Below are positions 6,042-7,300 of a stretch of DNA of 7,300 bases, piece after piece. Source of the stretch: Candidatus Parcubacteria bacterium (lineage in GTDB: Bacteria > Patescibacteriota > Minisyncoccia > Phycocordibacterales > SBAW01); assembly GCA_019661855.1 (NCBI GenBank), contig JAIFWM010000033.1:1-7300 (forward strand). The letters run 5' to 3'. A program made the position numbers and the translations under genes. A model generated the notes under the pieces. That model did not search any database and was not told the origin of the DNA. It saw only the letters and a list, made by a program, of their open reading frames with translations. The number at the start of each line of letters is the position of its first letter. Position 1 is the first letter of the stretch.

Positions 6042-7193
6042 TTACCTGACCGCTTGGTAACCGCCGGGGATACCTTTTTTAGACAGCACAATTTGCCAAA
6101 GCTGATTGTCGCGAGACCTAAATGATGCGGCACAAGAAAGAAGATAATAGTCCCACATCCTTTTAAAACGCTCGCTGTACTTCCCTCTCAACTGCGGCCA
6201 TGCACGTTCAAAGTTTGTATGCCATGCCATGAGCGTTTTGTCGTAGTCAGCACCAAAGTTATGCCAATCTTCCATCACAAACAGACCTTCTACTGCAGAT
6301 GAAATATGTTTGAGTGCAGGCAATATGCCGTTGGGAAAAATGTATTTATCTATCCATGGATCTACATTAATGCCCGAAAAATTACCGCCAATAGTGTGGA
6401 GTAAAAAGAGCCCATCTTTTTTAAGACATTTATTTACAACTTTCATAAAGGTACGATAGTTTTTATGCCCCACATGCTCAAACATCCCAATAGAAACCAC
6501 ATGATCAAACTGTTCCTTCAGAGTGCGGTAGTCTTGGAGCAAAATTTCAACAGGTAAACCTGCGGTTAATTCTTTAGCGAGGACTGCTTGCTCTTTAGAA
6601 ATAGTGACTCCCGTAACCTTTACCTCATACTTTTCGGCAGCAAATTTGGCAAAACTTCCCCATCCACAACCAATATCAAGTACATGCTGACCTGCTTTTA
6701 ATCGAAGCTTGCGGCAAATAAGATCAAGCTTGGCCTCCTGCGCCTCGTCAAGCGTGCGTGCATCTTTCCAATAACCACAACTGTAAACCATGCGCTTATC
6801 GAGCATTGCGCGGTAGAGGTCGTTGCCTAAGTCATAATGTCGCTCGCCCACCTCAAACGACCGAGCTACTGATTGTCGATTAAAGACTGTGTTGTAAAGG
6901 AAATGAAAAATGTCTGTCCCAGGAACTCGATGTATACGATGCACTCCATGGGAAAGTAGCTTCGTAAAAAATTGATCGAGCGATTGGCAGTCCCACCATT
7001 TATCAACATAAGCTTCACCAAGGCCAATAGACCCGCGCAGTAAAACCCGCGCATACAACTTCTCAGTATGAACTTGAATGTCGGACGGCTTAGGCCCTCC
7101 TATCTCGACTCCTATTCCGTTTAAAATAGTTTGGACTTTCTCCTTAAAAAACGGCATATTGCTAGACAATACACCCGAGCGTAAAGGAGTCAA
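6042..7193 (-). CDS. cfa: Cyclopropane-fatty-acyl-phospholipid synthase
   Basis: Cfa transfers a methylene from S-adenosylmethionine onto double bonds of acyl chains in membrane phospholipids. The 383-residue product is nearly the length of the E. coli enzyme (382) and looks closely related. It has the SAM-binding motif VLDIGCGWGSF (171-181), GVTISKEQ, LLQDYR, GMFEHVG, LLHTIGG, VDPWIDKYIFPNG and EDWHNFGADYDKTLMAWH. Residues known as active-site or bicarbonate ligands in E. coli fall at identical numbers here: Cys139, Glu239, His266, Ile268 and Tyr317. The N-terminal helical domain is present (GSIGLGEAYVDKWWDC, 54-69). The start shown is TTG at 7193; an ATG at 7157 would give 371 residues and still keep the conserved N-terminus, and neither has a Shine-Dalgarno. 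The gene upstream ends 11 bases before the TTG, hinting at an operon. Lineages with few lipid-synthesis genes may have acquired it by transfer. Confidence 0.95.
   Translation of the reverse strand: MTPLRSGVLSSNMPFFKEKVQTILNGIGVEIGGPKPSDIQVHTEKLYARVLLRGSIGLGEAYVDKWWDCQSLDQFFTKLLSHGVHRIHRVPGTDIFHFLYNTVFNRQSVARSFEVGERHYDLGNDLYRAMLDKRMVYSCGYWKDARTLDEAQEAKLDLICRKLRLKAGQHVLDIGCGWGSFAKFAAEKYEVKVTGVTISKEQAVLAKELTAGLPVEILLQDYRTLKEQFDHVVSIGMFEHVGHKNYRTFMKVVNKCLKKDGLFLLHTIGGNFSGINVDPWIDKYIFPNGILPALKHISSAVEGLFVMEDWHNFGADYDKTLMAWHTNFERAWPQLRGKYSERFKRMWDYYLLSCAASFRSRDNQLWQIVLSKKGIPGGYQAVR
6056..6080 (+). terminator. Probable rho-independent terminator for recA, inside the 3' end of cfa
   Basis: On the plus strand GGTAACC (6056-6062) can pair with GGATACC (6068-6074) apart from one A/A mismatch, with a 5-base loop. 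Six T residues follow at once (6075-6080). This is 74 bases past the recA stop and lies within the last codons of convergent cfa, where the same bases encode the KKGIPGGYQ region. The stem is short, so the call is moderate. Confidence 0.45.
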
Positions 7194-7204
7194 CGAGTAA
7201 AAGT

Positions 7205-7300
7205 TTATAGCGCAAACGCACGCGTAGGGCGAGCAAGATCGGCAATTAGAGACACAAACGCAATAGCGCCGACTACAAGGGCCGTTTGCACCAACATGTC
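7205..7300 (-). CDS. C-terminal fragment of an unidentified hydrophobic protein (cut by right edge)
   Basis: The minus strand is open from the right edge to a TAA at 7207-7205, giving the last 31 residues of a protein. The visible part includes MLVQTALVVGAIAFVSLIAD and ends LARPTRAFAL, that is, a probable transmembrane helix followed by a short basic tail. The family cannot be named from this. Its stop lies 11 bases before the TTG of cfa, so the two would be co-transcribed. Genes near cfa often encode membrane or lipid-related proteins, which fits but does not identify it. The frame could also be non-coding, since it is short; the hydrophobic run is the main support. Confidence 0.4.
   Translation of the reverse strand, partial: DMLVQTALVVGAIAFVSLIADLARPTRAFAL

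Overview
The window looks like part of a chromosome from a streamlined bacterium of the Candidate Phyla Radiation, most likely Parcubacteria/Patescibacteria. This is inference from gene style, not from a marker. The grounds are: a signal-peptide protein with a small peptidoglycan-binding domain and an Asp-rich extracellular part; a regulator with a 'SDWYFCYLK' N-terminus and a 'SEKTIQREL...KKEGERRWS' winged helix; an ftsK / small Ig-like protein / recA cluster; and almost no Shine-Dalgarno sequences. TGA acts as a normal stop (end of ftsK), so the recoded CPR lineages that read TGA as glycine are unlikely.

Layout. 1-1142 (minus) is the N-terminal 380 residues of an exported, probably S-layer-like, peptidoglycan-binding protein that runs off the left edge. 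1143-1539 is a gene-free stretch with several short perfect hairpins, lying upstream of that gene and downstream of the next. 1540-2250 (minus) encodes a 236-residue winged-helix regulator. 2251-2377 is a divergent control region packed with short TAAGAC/TAAAGGAC-type repeats. 2378-5982 (plus) is a compact cluster: ftsK, a membrane-anchored Ig-like small protein overlapping ftsK by 4 bases, and recA 9 bases later. 6042-7193 (minus) is a cyclopropane-fatty-acid synthase (cfa) convergent with recA, and 7205-7300 (minus) is the hydrophobic tail of a further gene just upstream of cfa.

How it fits together. FtsK pumps DNA at the division septum and RecA performs homologous recombination, so the plus-strand cluster is a chromosome-maintenance unit. 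The divergently transcribed winged-helix protein is placed to control itself and perhaps this cluster. Cfa would modify phospholipid acyl chains, and the surface protein would build the cell envelope.

The most unusual signal is the repeat family tied to the regulator. At least six copies of a TATAAGAC / TTTAAAGGAC-like word sit in the control region, mostly 10-11 bases apart and in both orientations. Close copies (TATAAAGGAC) recur inside the regulator's own coding sequence, in the linker just before its DNA-binding domain, and are read in two different frames. That points to conservation of the DNA word rather than of a peptide repeat, and suggests a regulator that carries its own operators within its gene.
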